This document shows positions 44,815 to 53,431 of a stretch of 64,000 bases of DNA, piece by piece; the stretch's first letter is position 1, and each line of letters opens with the position of its first letter. The notes under the pieces were generated by a model. The model ran no database searches, was not told the DNA's origin, and was given only the letters and a program-made list of their open reading frames with translations. Origin of the DNA: Micromonospora sp. FIMYZ51 (GTDB lineage Bacteria > Actinomycetota > Actinomycetes > Mycobacteriales > Micromonosporaceae); the NCBI RefSeq assembly GCF_038246755.1, contig NZ_CP134706.1, forward strand, positions 4,216,001-4,280,000, given 5' to 3'. Position numbers and translations under genes: made by a program.

Positions 44815-45680
44815 TGGCCGCGACTGCCGTGTTCGGGCGCCGGGCGAGGCGACCCCGCCAGCGACTGGCGTGGGGCAACCCGTCGGTCTACTTCGTCGCG
44901 CTGCTGCTCATCGGGACGATGCTGGCCCCGGTCATCTACATCATCCTCGGTGGCTTCCGCACCAACGCGCAGATCACCACCGACCCCGCCGGCTGGCCCA
45001 GCCCGTGGCGGGTCGACAACTACCTCGACGTGCTGACCGGCACCACGTTCTGGCGTCAGGTGTTCAACTCCACCCTCGTCGCCCTGTTCACCACGGCGGG
45101 CGTGGTCATCCTCGGCCTGATGACCAGCTTCATCATCGCGCGGTACAAGTTCCGAGGGCGGGGGGCGATGTACTCGCTCTTCGCCGCCGGCCTGATGTTC
45201 CCGCTGACCGTGGCGATCACCCCGCTCTACATCCTGGTCAAGAGCCTCGGGCTGATGAACACGCTGCCGGGGGTGATCCTCCCGCAGATCGGCTTCGGCA
45301 TCCCGATGACGATCATCATCCTGGTGCCGTTCGTACGGGCCATCCCCGACGAGATCCAGGAGGCCGCCTCGATCGACGGGTGCGGCCGACTGGGCTTCTT
45401 CTGGCGGATGGTGCTCCCGCTGGCCATGCCGGGAGTCATCACCGTGGGCATCCTGACGTTCATCCAGAGCTGGAACGGCTACCTGCTGCCGCTGTTCATC
45501 CTGAACCGGGAGGAGACCTTCACGCTGCCGCTCGGCGTACAGGCCTTCGCGTCGCAGTACTCGGTCGACACGGCAAAGGTGCTGGCGTTCACCTCGCTGT
45601 CGATGATCCCGGCGCTGCTGTTCTTCAGCCTGTTCCAGCGACGGATCGTCGGCGGCCTGACCGGCGCCGTGAAGGGCTGA
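44814..45680 (+). CDS. Sugar ABC importer permease, BxlG-like
   Basis: The 288-residue permease has six helices and the EAA loop IQEAASIDGCGRLGFFWRMVLPLAMPGVI, ending FQRRIVGGLTGAVKG as usual in this class. ATG 44814 follows GGAGGGAGGAAC. In Streptomyces bxlEFG is followed by a beta-xylosidase gene; here no glycosidase follows, so the GH3 enzyme at 26997 may serve both importers (inference). Confidence 0.9.
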   Translation: MAATAVFGRRARRPRQRLAWGNPSVYFVALLLIGTMLAPVIYIILGGFRTNAQITTDPAGWPSPWRVDNYLDVLTGTTFWRQVFNSTLVALFTTAGVVILGLMTSFIIARYKFRGRGAMYSLFAAGLMFPLTVAITPLYILVKSLGLMNTLPGVILPQIGFGIPMTIIILVPFVRAIPDEIQEAASIDGCGRLGFFWRMVLPLAMPGVITVGILTFIQSWNGYLLPLFILNREETFTLPLGVQAFASQYSVDTAKVLAFTSLSMIPALLFFSLFQRRIVGGLTGAVKG

Positions 45681-45775
45681 CCGACCGAGCGCTACCCAGG
45701 GGGTGAGGTGCGGGCACTGGCACCGTTCGACTAGACAGGTAGCCGTACCTGATCTTCCTCGGACGGCGGGAGCGC

Positions 45776-46081
45776 ATGTCACCATCCCTGCTCAGCTGGC
45801 TGGCCGGCGGTGTGCTGCTGCTGGCCGCCGGCCTCGTCACCACCCTGCTGCCCCGCCGCCGGGCCCGCGCCGAGCGGGCCCGGTTGGCCTGGTCGACCGC
45901 GCGGGCCGCGATCGACAGTGCCACGGTCAGTCGCGACGCCAGCCCGGCCCGGATACCCGAGGCCGAACGCCTGCTGGCCCGCGCCGAACTGCTCGCCGCC
46001 GAGCGGGGCGGCGCGGCGGCGGCCAGCGCGGCGGCCGAGCACGCCCGCCGCGCCGACGAGTTGTGGCAGGCGCGGTCATGA
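45776..46081 (+). CDS. Small membrane protein, first of an unknown three-gene cluster
   Basis: The 101-residue protein has one N-terminal helix (LLSWLAGGVLLLAAGLVTTLLP) and a basic, Ala-rich helical cytoplasmic tail with RRRARAERARLAWSTARAAIDSA and a predicted second helix AAAASAAAEHARRADELW. It overlaps the next gene by four bases. Function is unknown; coiled-coil-like association is possible. Confidence 0.75.
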   Translation: MSPSLLSWLAGGVLLLAAGLVTTLLPRRRARAERARLAWSTARAAIDSATVSRDASPARIPEAERLLARAELLAAERGGAAAASAAAEHARRADELWQARS

Positions 46082-47442
46082 CGGCCCGATTTCCGGTACG
46101 CCGCCTTGACCTGCTGCGGTGGGCGCTGCTCGGCGTGGCCGCGGTCGTCCTGGTGGTCTTCCTGCTGGCCCAGCGGCAGAGCGTCGACGTCAGCTACGGC
46201 CGGTCCCCGGCACCGTCGGCCCGCATCGAGGAGGGCTCGGCCGGGGAGTTGAGCGACGCCACGGTGCCCTCGACTCAGGAGATGACCGCGCTGGTGGCCG
46301 CCGACCCGGTGGTCCGGCTGCCCGGTGCCGTGGCCCGGTGGGACGAGCAGCGGGTCCGGGACGCGATAGGCGACGACGACATCCGGATCCTGGTCGCCCC
46401 GCCCGGTCTCGACGAGGCCGAACGCAAGCGCGTGCGGGAGGTCGAGAACGCCACCGTACGGGTGGTCGGCACCCAGGTCGGCGGCGGCGCGTACCTGGCG
46501 ACCCCGGACAGCCTCGACGGTTGGCGGGCCCAGTTCGCCAACCGCGACGTGACCGGCCAACTGGTCACCATGATCGCCAAGCTGCGGGACGTACCGGCCG
46601 ACGCCGACCGGGACGAGCCGCAGTGGCGTGACCCGTCCGACGCGGAGCTGGCCACCGTGCTGGCCGACCTGCGCGCCGACGGGCTGCACATCGGCCCCGG
46701 TGCCAGCCTCACCCAGCTGCCCGAGGAGGCCAGCCGGTCCGCCTTTCCCGACGGGGCGTGGTACGTCGTCCTGCCCGCCCAGCCGTACGGCGAGCCGCTG
46801 CCCGGGTACGGGCCGGCGTTGACCCGGCTCGCGCCGGACCGCCCGATCCTGGTGATGTACGGCGAGTGGATCGAGTACCACGGCCCGGCCGCCGCGGAGT
46901 TCGCGGAGCTGGCCGGGGCGAGCTTCTACGCCCAGTTCGGCGACCGGCTCAGCCGGTACGACTATCCACAGCAGAACGTGCTCGGCGCGTACCTGGGTCG
47001 GGTCACCGACATCAGGTACGCGGGCCTGTTCGACCGCCCACTGCCGTACCGGCCGCTCGACCCGCTGCGGGTGGCGCTGCCGGCGCTGCCCTGGATCTTC
47101 GCGGCCTGCGTGGCGGGTTTCGTGGTGCTGTCGGTCCGCTCGCTGCACCGCTCCGGCGTGCTGGGCGGTGGCCGGCGACAGGCGGCCAGCCCGGCCCGAC
47201 TGGCCGGCCTCACCGCGCTCGCGGTGGAGGTGTCGCTGCTTACCGACGCCCGCAGCAACCCGGCGCTGACCCGGGGCATCGGCAAGCTCCAGGCCGCCCG
47301 CGCGGCGCTGGAGCAGGGCCTGCCCGCACCGCACGTGAGCCGGCTGCTGGACGACGCGACCGCCGAACTGGACGAGACCGCCCGGCTGGTGGGCATCTCC
47401 AGCTATCGGCCCGACCACTACCTCCAGGGCAGGCTCTCGTGA
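46078..47442 (+). CDS. Two-helix membrane protein with large extracellular domain, unknown
   Basis: The 454-residue protein has a helix near 13-33, an extracellular domain of about 300 residues rich in acidic and aromatic residues (YVVLPAQPYGEPLPGYGPAL, ILVMYGEWIEYHGPAAAEFAELAG), a second helix near 340-360, and a cytoplasmic C-terminal helical bundle (LEVSLLTDARSNPALTRGIGKLQAARAALEQG in outline). I do not recognise the family. It overlaps both neighbours by four bases, so the three proteins probably act together. Confidence 0.75.
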   Translation: MTARFPVRRLDLLRWALLGVAAVVLVVFLLAQRQSVDVSYGRSPAPSARIEEGSAGELSDATVPSTQEMTALVAADPVVRLPGAVARWDEQRVRDAIGDDDIRILVAPPGLDEAERKRVREVENATVRVVGTQVGGGAYLATPDSLDGWRAQFANRDVTGQLVTMIAKLRDVPADADRDEPQWRDPSDAELATVLADLRADGLHIGPGASLTQLPEEASRSAFPDGAWYVVLPAQPYGEPLPGYGPALTRLAPDRPILVMYGEWIEYHGPAAAEFAELAGASFYAQFGDRLSRYDYPQQNVLGAYLGRVTDIRYAGLFDRPLPYRPLDPLRVALPALPWIFAACVAGFVVLSVRSLHRSGVLGGGRRQAASPARLAGLTALAVEVSLLTDARSNPALTRGIGKLQAARAALEQGLPAPHVSRLLDDATAELDETARLVGISSYRPDHYLQGRLS

Positions 47443-48347
47443 CCGCCACGCTGCGCCGCTGGCTCGGCAACCTCGTCGGTACCCGGTTCGGCCGTGCCGT
47501 GCTGGCCTGCCTGGCGCTGGCCGGATGGGCGTTGTGGACCGGCGGGATCTTCGACGGCCCGATCGCCCGCGAGGTCCGCTCCTCGTCGGTGTACGTCGCG
47601 CCCGGGGTCGACCTGGACCGGGCCGCCGCCGAGCGGGCCATCGGAAACCGCCGGCTGGTGGTGCTGCTGATGGCACCGGGGGACGACCTGCGGGCCGCCT
47701 GCCGGCAGACCGAGCGCGCCGCAGCGGGCACCGTCGTGCTGGTCATGAGCCGCGCCGGGGACGACTGGGACACGTACGGCTGCTCCCGCATTGCCCAGCA
47801 CGACGACCGGGACCTGGGCCGGGCGATCGTGGTGGAAACGACGATCGGCCAGGGTACCGACGCCTTCGTCGACCAGCCGGTGGAGGCGGTGAAGATGATC
47901 GTGCTCAACTACGACCGGTTGGTCCGGGCCGGCATCGTCCCCGACGGCGCCCGGACGATCAGCCCGTCGTTGCCCCGGTACGTGCTGGCCGGCGCGGCGG
48001 TCGGTGGCGTGGTGGCCGGTGCGACGATGCTCTGGCTCATCGGACGCCGGGCCGGCCGGCTCGCCGACGCCCAGCGGGCCCGCCGCACCGCGCGGGCCGA
48101 CGACCGGGCCGCGCTCACCGCCGCCACCGCCGCCCTCGCCCAGCAGATCATCGACCTCGACCAGCGGTACGCCAACCGCCCAGGCGGCGACGCCCGCCCG
48201 GCGTTCCTGCGGCTGGCCAGCGACTACACCCGACTGCTCGACGATGTCACGGCGGTCGACGGCGACGACGAGACCGCGGTACGCCAGCTCCGCCGCCAAG
48301 TCGACGCGATCAGCCAGCGGGCGGCCCGGCTGGCCGGCGAGTCCTGA
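47439..48347 (+). CDS. Two-helix membrane protein, possibly TPM-like, unknown
   Basis: The 302-residue protein has a helix near 19-37, an extracellular alpha/beta domain about 40-175 (VYVAPGVDLDRAAAERAIGNRRLVVLLMAPGDDL, ASGTVVLVMSR-type strand, AIVVETTIGQGTDAFVDQPVEAVKMIVLNYDRLVRAG) reminiscent of TPM/Psb32-type domains, a second helix near 188-208 and a cytoplasmic coiled-coil-like tail. The TPM resemblance is only by strand-helix pattern. It shares the two-helix layout of the preceding gene. Confidence 0.7.
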   Translation: MTATLRRWLGNLVGTRFGRAVLACLALAGWALWTGGIFDGPIAREVRSSSVYVAPGVDLDRAAAERAIGNRRLVVLLMAPGDDLRAACRQTERAAAGTVVLVMSRAGDDWDTYGCSRIAQHDDRDLGRAIVVETTIGQGTDAFVDQPVEAVKMIVLNYDRLVRAGIVPDGARTISPSLPRYVLAGAAVGGVVAGATMLWLIGRRAGRLADAQRARRTARADDRAALTAATAALAQQIIDLDQRYANRPGGDARPAFLRLASDYTRLLDDVTAVDGDDETAVRQLRRQVDAISQRAARLAGES

Positions 48348-48407
48348 GCACCCTGGCTCGTACTTTGGGCCGATCCGGGCTGCGGTGAGGATTCCTACCA
48401 TTGGTGC

Positions 48408-49538
48408 GTGCCCGCTCTGCTGCGCTCCGTGTGGGACGAGCCGCGCCCGGCCGGCGCGCCCCGCCGCGGTTGGCGGGACTGGCTGCTGCTCGGCCTGCTC
48501 GTGCCGGCCGCGCTGCTCGAAGGGCTGCTCCGGCCGGAGCTTGCCTGGCGGAGCGGCACGGTGATCGTGACGGTGGCGCTGATCCCGACGCTGCTGTGGC
48601 GACGGACCCACCCGCTGCTGATGGTGGCGCTCGCCTTCGGGCTGCTCGGGCTGTTGCCGCTGCTGACCGGCCCGGAGGTTACCGACCTGGCCGCCGGGGC
48701 GTTCGTCCTGCTGCTGGCGTACGCGCTGTTCCGCTGGGGATCCGGGCGTGAGGCGCTGCTCGGTACGGCGATCATCGTGGGCAAGGTGTGCCTCGGCGCC
48801 GCGATCGGGCAACTCGGGCTCGCCGACCTGGTCGGCGGCTTCGTCGTCCTCTTCGCGGTACTGGCCGCAGGGGCCGCGCTGCGCTACCGGACCGGTGCCC
48901 GGCAGCGCGAACTCGACGCGGCCAAGCTGCTCGAACGGGAACGGCTGGCCCGCGACCTGCACGACACCGTCGCCCACCACATCTCGGCCGTGGCGGTCCG
49001 CGCCCAGGCCGGGCTCGCGGTCGCGGCGACCCGCCCGCAGGCGGCCACCGAGGCACTGCGGCTGATCGAGGTCGAGGCGTCCCGGGCGCTCGCCGAGATG
49101 CGTGGCCTGGTCCGGGTGCTGCGCGACGGCACGCCACCGGAGCTGACGCCGACTCCGCAGGTGTCGGATCTGGCCCGCCTCGCCGAAGGTGCACCGGCCG
49201 AGCCTGCCGTGCACGTGGAGATCGTCGGTGACTCCGCAGCCCTTGATCCGGCGGTCGGCAGCACGGTCTACCGGCTGGCCCAGGAGTCGGTGACAAACGC
49301 CCGCCGGCACGCCCGGCACGCGACCCGCATCCAGGTCCGCGTGCAGGTCGACGAGCGCACGGTACGGCTCCAGGTGACCGACGACGGCGAAGCCGCCGGC
49401 CGATCCGGCGGCTCCTCGGGGTACGGGCTGGTCGGCATGACCGAACGGGCCGGCCTGCTCGGCGGCACCTGCGAGGCCGGTCCCGGCCCGGAGCGGGGCT
49501 GGCTGGTCGTCGCGGTACTGCCCCGGACGGCGGCGTGA
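48408..49538 (+). CDS. NarL-type sensor histidine kinase
   Basis: The 376-residue kinase has about five N-terminal helices with almost no loops (1-165), a HisKA_3 segment with ERLARDLHDTVAHHISAV, and a HATPase domain (QESVTNARRHARHA, GYGLVGMTERAGLLGG). Sensing should be within the membrane. GTG 48408 is the start; the stop overlaps the regulator start. It follows the three unknown membrane proteins by 60 bases. Confidence 0.93.
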   Translation: MPALLRSVWDEPRPAGAPRRGWRDWLLLGLLVPAALLEGLLRPELAWRSGTVIVTVALIPTLLWRRTHPLLMVALAFGLLGLLPLLTGPEVTDLAAGAFVLLLAYALFRWGSGREALLGTAIIVGKVCLGAAIGQLGLADLVGGFVVLFAVLAAGAALRYRTGARQRELDAAKLLERERLARDLHDTVAHHISAVAVRAQAGLAVAATRPQAATEALRLIEVEASRALAEMRGLVRVLRDGTPPELTPTPQVSDLARLAEGAPAEPAVHVEIVGDSAALDPAVGSTVYRLAQESVTNARRHARHATRIQVRVQVDERTVRLQVTDDGEAAGRSGGSSGYGLVGMTERAGLLGGTCEAGPGPERGWLVVAVLPRTAA

Positions 49539-50245
49539 CCGGCCCGCCGCCCGGCGCACCGGTGCCCGCCGGTGAGCGGCCGATCCGGGTGGTCGTCGCG
49601 GACGACCAGGAGATCGTCCGGACCGGGCTGGCGATGATTCTCGACGCCCAGCCCGGCATCGAGGTCGTCGGCCAGGCAGCCGACGGTAGGCAGGCGGTCG
49701 AGCTGGCCCGGCGGTTGCGCCCGGACGTGTGCCTGTTCGACATCAGGATGCCCGGCGTCGACGGCATCGAGGCCACCCGCCAGCTCGCCGGACCGGCGGT
49801 GGCCGAACCGCTCGCGGTCGTCGTCATCACCACCTTCGACCTCGACGAGTACGTCTACGCGGCGCTGCGCGCCGGTGCCCGTGGTTTCCTCCTCAAGGAC
49901 GCCGGCTCGGCCCTGCTGGCCCAGGCGGTGCATGCCGCCGCCAACGGCGATGCGCTGATCGCCCCCAGCGTGACCACCCGGCTGTTGACTGCCTTCGCCG
50001 ACAGTGGACCGACCACACCGCCGCCGCAGCCGGTCGATCCGCTCACCGACCGCGAGGAGCAGGTGCTCACCGCCGTGGCCCGGGGACGAACCAACAGCGA
50101 GATCGCCGACGAGTTCCACATCAGCCTCAGCACCGTGAAAAGCCACCTCGCCAGCCTGATGGCCAAACTCGGGGCCCGGAACCGGGTCGAGATCGCGATC
50201 TGGGCGTACGAGACGCGCCGGGTGTCTGGCGGTGGCCGGCGCTGA
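49535..50245 (+). CDS. NarL/LuxR-family response regulator
   Basis: The 236-residue regulator has a receiver domain with DDQE, phospho-acceptor Asp about 69 in VCLFDIRMPG and Lys in FLLKDAG, then a LuxR HTH (LTDREEQVLTAVARGRTNSEIADEFHISLSTVKSHLASLMAKLGARNR in outline). GTG 49535 overlaps the kinase stop. Targets are unknown; the divergent or adjacent membrane-protein genes are candidates. Confidence 0.95.
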   Translation: MTGPPPGAPVPAGERPIRVVVADDQEIVRTGLAMILDAQPGIEVVGQAADGRQAVELARRLRPDVCLFDIRMPGVDGIEATRQLAGPAVAEPLAVVVITTFDLDEYVYAALRAGARGFLLKDAGSALLAQAVHAAANGDALIAPSVTTRLLTAFADSGPTTPPPQPVDPLTDREEQVLTAVARGRTNSEIADEFHISLSTVKSHLASLMAKLGARNRVEIAIWAYETRRVSGGGRR

Positions 50246-50344
50246 CGTCGGACTTTGGTACGACGACGTCCTCGCACCATCGGCCGGGACGGCCGGAGCC
50301 TGCGCGCCGATGAGTTCAGGCCGCCGGGATCGCACGATCGGGGT

Positions 50345-51034
50345 ATGTCCGCGAAGCGTCTCGGTCGCCGGGAGTGGCTGATCCCCGCCGGCCTGATCCT
50401 GCTCAGTCTCGTACCGGTGGTCGCCGGTGCCGTCCGCGTCGTCCAACTCTCGGTCGGCGTCGCGGTGACGCCGGAGAACGCCCGGTTCGTCGGTGACCCG
50501 GCACCGGTCGTCGTGCACATCGTCGCCGCGACCCTGTACTGCCTGCTCGGCGCGTTCCAGTTCGTCCCCAGCCTGCGCCGTCGGCATCCACGCTGGCACC
50601 GGGTCGCCGGGCGGCTGCTGGTCCCGGCCGGCATCGCCGCCGCCCTTGCCGGGGTGTGGATGGCCCTGTTCTACCCGCTGCTGCCGATCGACGGTGCGCT
50701 GCTCATCGGGCTGCGGGTGAGCTTCGGCGCCGCGATGGCGGTGAGCATCGTGCTCGGCTTCGTCGCGATCCTGCGGCGTGACCTCGTCCGGCACCGCGCC
50801 TGGATGATCCGGGGGTACGCCATCGGCCAGGGCGCCGGCACCCAGTTCCTGACCCACCTACCGTGGCTGCTGGTGATCGGCCCGCCGAGCGAGCTGACCC
50901 GGGCGCTGTTGCACGCCGCCGGCTGGCTGATCAACATCGCGGTCGCCGAATGGATCATCCACCGCAGCACCGCTCGCCGGACGCCCGTGCCGCCGCGTCG
51001 CTCGCAGCCGGTCGTCCACGCCGCACCGCAGTGA
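50345..51034 (+). CDS. DUF2306 integral membrane protein
   Basis: The 229-residue protein has six to seven helices and His residues positioned as in DUF2306: VVVHIVAATLYCLLGAFQF, RRHPRWHRVAGRLLVPAG, VRHRAWMIRGYAIGQGAGTQ. The conserved His pattern suggests heme or metal binding as in related cytochrome b561-like folds, which is not proven. ATG 50345 is chosen to begin just before the first helix. Confidence 0.82.
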   Translation: MSAKRLGRREWLIPAGLILLSLVPVVAGAVRVVQLSVGVAVTPENARFVGDPAPVVVHIVAATLYCLLGAFQFVPSLRRRHPRWHRVAGRLLVPAGIAAALAGVWMALFYPLLPIDGALLIGLRVSFGAAMAVSIVLGFVAILRRDLVRHRAWMIRGYAIGQGAGTQFLTHLPWLLVIGPPSELTRALLHAAGWLINIAVAEWIIHRSTARRTPVPPRRSQPVVHAAPQ

Positions 51035-51092
51035 CGGAAGCTAGGCAACGCCATATGCTGCCGACGTCATCGAGCCACAGATGGGAGCCACG

Positions 51093-51149
51093 ATGCGCCT
51101 CGACATGGTGACGGTCCCCGCTTCGCCGCGAGAGCACGCCGGGCGCTGA
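51093..51149 (+). CDS. 18-residue leader peptide ORF before the MFS gene
   Basis: ATG 51093 is five bases after GGGAG (51083-51087) and opens MRLDMVTVPASPREHAGR followed by TGA. It ends nine bases before a hairpin, and 94 bases before the start of the exporter gene. Short size, good ribosome site and downstream mutually positioned stems fit a regulatory leader, not a functional protein. Confidence 0.55.
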   Translation: MRLDMVTVPASPREHAGR

Positions 51150-51157
51150 CCGGTCCG

Positions 51158-51176
51158 CCGCCGGGCCTACCGGCGG
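51158..51176 (+). promoter_or_regulatory. Leader hairpin after the short ORF
   Basis: Perfect seven-base stem CCGCCGG/CCGGCGG with a five-base loop, nine bases after the leader stop codon. It is the first of two stems between leader and exporter gene. Confidence 0.6.
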
Positions 51177-51181
51177 TGCGC

Positions 51182-51239
51182 TGCTCCTCGCCGCGAAGCG
51201 GTCCGGTGTCGACCGTTTCCCTTCCTGGCTCGAGGAGCA
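51182..51239 (+). promoter_or_regulatory. Stem sequestering the exporter ribosome binding site
   Basis: TGCTCCTCG (51182-51190) is the exact complement of CGAGGAGCA (51231-51239), which contains the GAGGAG ribosome site of the exporter five bases before its TTG start. A four-base CCGC-GAA-GCGG hairpin sits in the loop. Folding would hide the start region. A partly complementary CGAGAGCA lies inside the leader ORF (51129-51136) and could compete for the same strand. Confidence 0.65.
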
Positions 51240-51242
51240 TTC

Positions 51243-52460
51243 TTGCCTGCCCTGTCATCCGCGCGTCTCGGCGCGGACTTCACCAGACTGTGGGCCGCTT
51301 CGGCGGTCTCCAACATCGGCGACGGAGTCACCATGGCGGCCGGTCCGCTGCTGGTGGCCGCCGTCAGCGACGACCCGGCCCTGATCGCCGGTGCGGTCTT
51401 CGCCCAGCAACTGCCCTGGCTGCTGTTCGCCCTGGTCAGTGGCGTCTACGTGGACCGGCTCGACCGGCGTCGGCTGGTCGTGGCGGTCAACCTGCTGCGG
51501 GCCGCCGCCCTCGCTGCGCTGGCCCTGACCGTCGCCACCGGCACCGTCACCGTGGCGGTGATCTACGCGGTGGTCTTCCTGCTCGGCACCGGGGAGACCC
51601 TCGCCGACACCGCGCTGGGCGCCCTGCTGCCGTCAGTGGTCACCGCCGACCGGCTACCCGCCGCCAACGCGCGCCTGGCCGCCACCTTCACCATCGGCAA
51701 CCAGTTCGCCGCCAAACCGCTCGGGGCCTGGCTGTTCGTCATCTCCGCCGCCGTGCCGTTCGGCCTCAACGCGCTGACCTTCGCCGTCTCGGCGGCGTTT
51801 ATCGCAACCCTGCGGCCGGCGCAGGCTGAGCCGATCAGGCCCGCGCACGTCCCGCCGGTGGGGTCGCTGCGCGGCGACATCGCCGAGGGCATGCGGTGGC
51901 TCTGGCGACACCGCCTGCTGCGGACCCTGGCCGTGAGCATGGGCCTGGCCAACGTCGCCTTCTGCGCGGCGTTCGCCGTGTTCGTGCTCTACTGCCGGCA
52001 GCGACTCGGTCTGTCCGATCTCGGGTACGGCTTCCTGCTGACCACCTTCGCGGTCGGCGGCCTGGCCGGCACCACGGTCGCGGCCCGGCTCGGGCGGACG
52101 TTCGGCAATCCGATGGTGCTGCGGACCGGCCTGCTGATCGAGGTGGCCACCCATCTGGTTCTGGCGGTCACGACGACGCCCTGGGTGGCGGCGACCGCCA
52201 TCGTCCTGTTCAGCCTGCACGGCATGGTCTGGGGCATCACCGTCGCGTCGATCCGGCAGCGACTGGTGCCCGATGCACTGCGCGGCCGGGTGGGCAGCAC
52301 GTACGCGCTGCTGGACCTGGGCGGCGCCGCACTCGGTTCCCTGCTCGGTGGCCTGCTCGCCAGCGCCGGGACGGTCACCACGCCGTTCTGGATCGCCGCC
52401 GCGACGGTGGCGGTCGTCGCCGCCCTCGCCTGGCGTCCGCTCGGCGAAGCAGCCAGGTAA
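51243..52460 (+). CDS. MFS exporter (MFS_3 family)
   Basis: The 405-residue protein has twelve predicted helices in two halves. FTRLWAASAVSNIGDGVTMAAGPLL begins the first; the signature loop DRLDRRRLVVAVNLLRAA links helices 2 and 3. This branch includes macrolide and other drug exporters of actinobacteria. The start is TTG 51243, supported by GAGGAG at 51232-51237 and by absence of a better codon; rare initiation with TTG plus a masked ribosome site suggests tight translational control. The substrate is unknown. Confidence 0.9.
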   Translation: MPALSSARLGADFTRLWAASAVSNIGDGVTMAAGPLLVAAVSDDPALIAGAVFAQQLPWLLFALVSGVYVDRLDRRRLVVAVNLLRAAALAALALTVATGTVTVAVIYAVVFLLGTGETLADTALGALLPSVVTADRLPAANARLAATFTIGNQFAAKPLGAWLFVISAAVPFGLNALTFAVSAAFIATLRPAQAEPIRPAHVPPVGSLRGDIAEGMRWLWRHRLLRTLAVSMGLANVAFCAAFAVFVLYCRQRLGLSDLGYGFLLTTFAVGGLAGTTVAARLGRTFGNPMVLRTGLLIEVATHLVLAVTTTPWVAATAIVLFSLHGMVWGITVASIRQRLVPDALRGRVGSTYALLDLGGAALGSLLGGLLASAGTVTTPFWIAAATVAVVAALAWRPLGEAAR

Positions 52461-52471
52461 TCACCCGAGAC

Positions 52472-52511
52472 CCGGCCCGCGAGCAGGCTCACCCCTCCTC
52501 GCGGGCCGGGC
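52472..52511. terminator. Bidirectional terminator
   Basis: Perfect 13-base arms CCCGGCCCGCGAG and CTCGCGGGCCGGG with a 14-base loop, between the convergent exporter and TIGR02452 genes. Confidence 0.8.
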
Positions 52512-52524
52512 CGCACGGCCCGAA

Positions 52525-53319
52525 TCAGCGCAGCGCATCGGCGAACGCGGCGTACGTCGGGGTGCCGGATTGGCGGTCCAGGACGGCGAACACCACCTCG
52601 TCGAACCAGGGCATGTCGCGCAGGGCGGTGGCGAACGCGGCGGCGACCGTGCCCGGCTCGTTACCGAACACCCCGCAGCCCCAGGCACCCAGGACGAGCC
52701 GACGATGGCCGTGGGCGGCGGCGACCTGAAGGATCCGGGCGGCGCGGCGGGCCAGCACCGCCGGCAGGTCGGGAAGATGCTGCGGCTGGTTGCGGACGAT
52801 CGCGGACCGGTTGGGCGCGGCGGCGGTCAGGAACGACACCGGATACGGCGCCGGCAGCAAACTTCCGCTGTCGTCGCGGAAGACCGGCACGGCCGGCGAG
52901 TAGATCACCCGGTCGCTGTAGGTCAGCTCCGGGTGGCTGCGGTGATGGGTGTAGAAGTCCTCGGCCGCCCGCAGGCAGGGGTAGAGCGCCGACGAGCGGG
53001 CCACGCTCTCCTCCTGGGCCTGGGCACCATTGAGGAAGCCGCCACCGGGGTTGCGCGCCGAGGCGAAGACGAGGCAGGCGAGGTCGCCGCCGAGCCGGCT
53101 GGTCGCCGAGAGGGTCGACTCGTTGGTCACCTCGACCGCCGGCACGGTGTCGGCCGGCGCGGGCGCCGCCAGGGCGTCCGTCGGCAGGTACAACCGGGTA
53201 CCGGCCACCGCCCGCACGACCTCGGCGGCGATGGAAACCTCGCCGTCGGTCGTACGGTAGGCGCCACGCTCGGCGATGGCGACCGTGTCCTCGGCGATGG
53301 CGCGCAATCGGCTACTCAC
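52525..53319 (-). CDS. TIGR02452/DUF2263 family protein (bacterial-type PARG fold)
   Basis: The 264-residue protein has a macrodomain with the poly(ADP-ribose) glycohydrolase signature: NPGGGFLNGAQAQEES, i.e. GGG-x6-QEE with the catalytic Glu pair, and RLVLGAWGCGVFGNEP near the C terminus. Bacterial PARGs of this type hydrolyse ADP-ribose polymers or related ADP-ribosyl groups in the cytoplasm. No ADP-ribosyltransferase is adjacent. It converges on the exporter gene. Confidence 0.9.
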   Translation of the reverse strand: MSSRLRAIAEDTVAIAERGAYRTTDGEVSIAAEVVRAVAGTRLYLPTDALAAPAPADTVPAVEVTNESTLSATSRLGGDLACLVFASARNPGGGFLNGAQAQEESVARSSALYPCLRAAEDFYTHHRSHPELTYSDRVIYSPAVPVFRDDSGSLLPAPYPVSFLTAAAPNRSAIVRNQPQHLPDLPAVLARRAARILQVAAAHGHRRLVLGAWGCGVFGNEPGTVAAAFATALRDMPWFDEVVFAVLDRQSGTPTYAAFADALR

Positions 53320-53431
53320 GACGCGACAGCCTGCCCGACATCCCTGCCGAACCGCGAGCGAAATACCTCCGACACTGTCGCCTGCCTAATACCTGAGCCG
53401 GGGATCGTGGTGACGGCTCGGTGGCATTCCC

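Noticed and set aside
45625..47676. Long minus-strand frame opposite the three-gene membrane cluster
   Set aside because: Arg/Pro-rich shadow; the plus-strand genes have membrane helices, ribosome sites and four-base overlaps.
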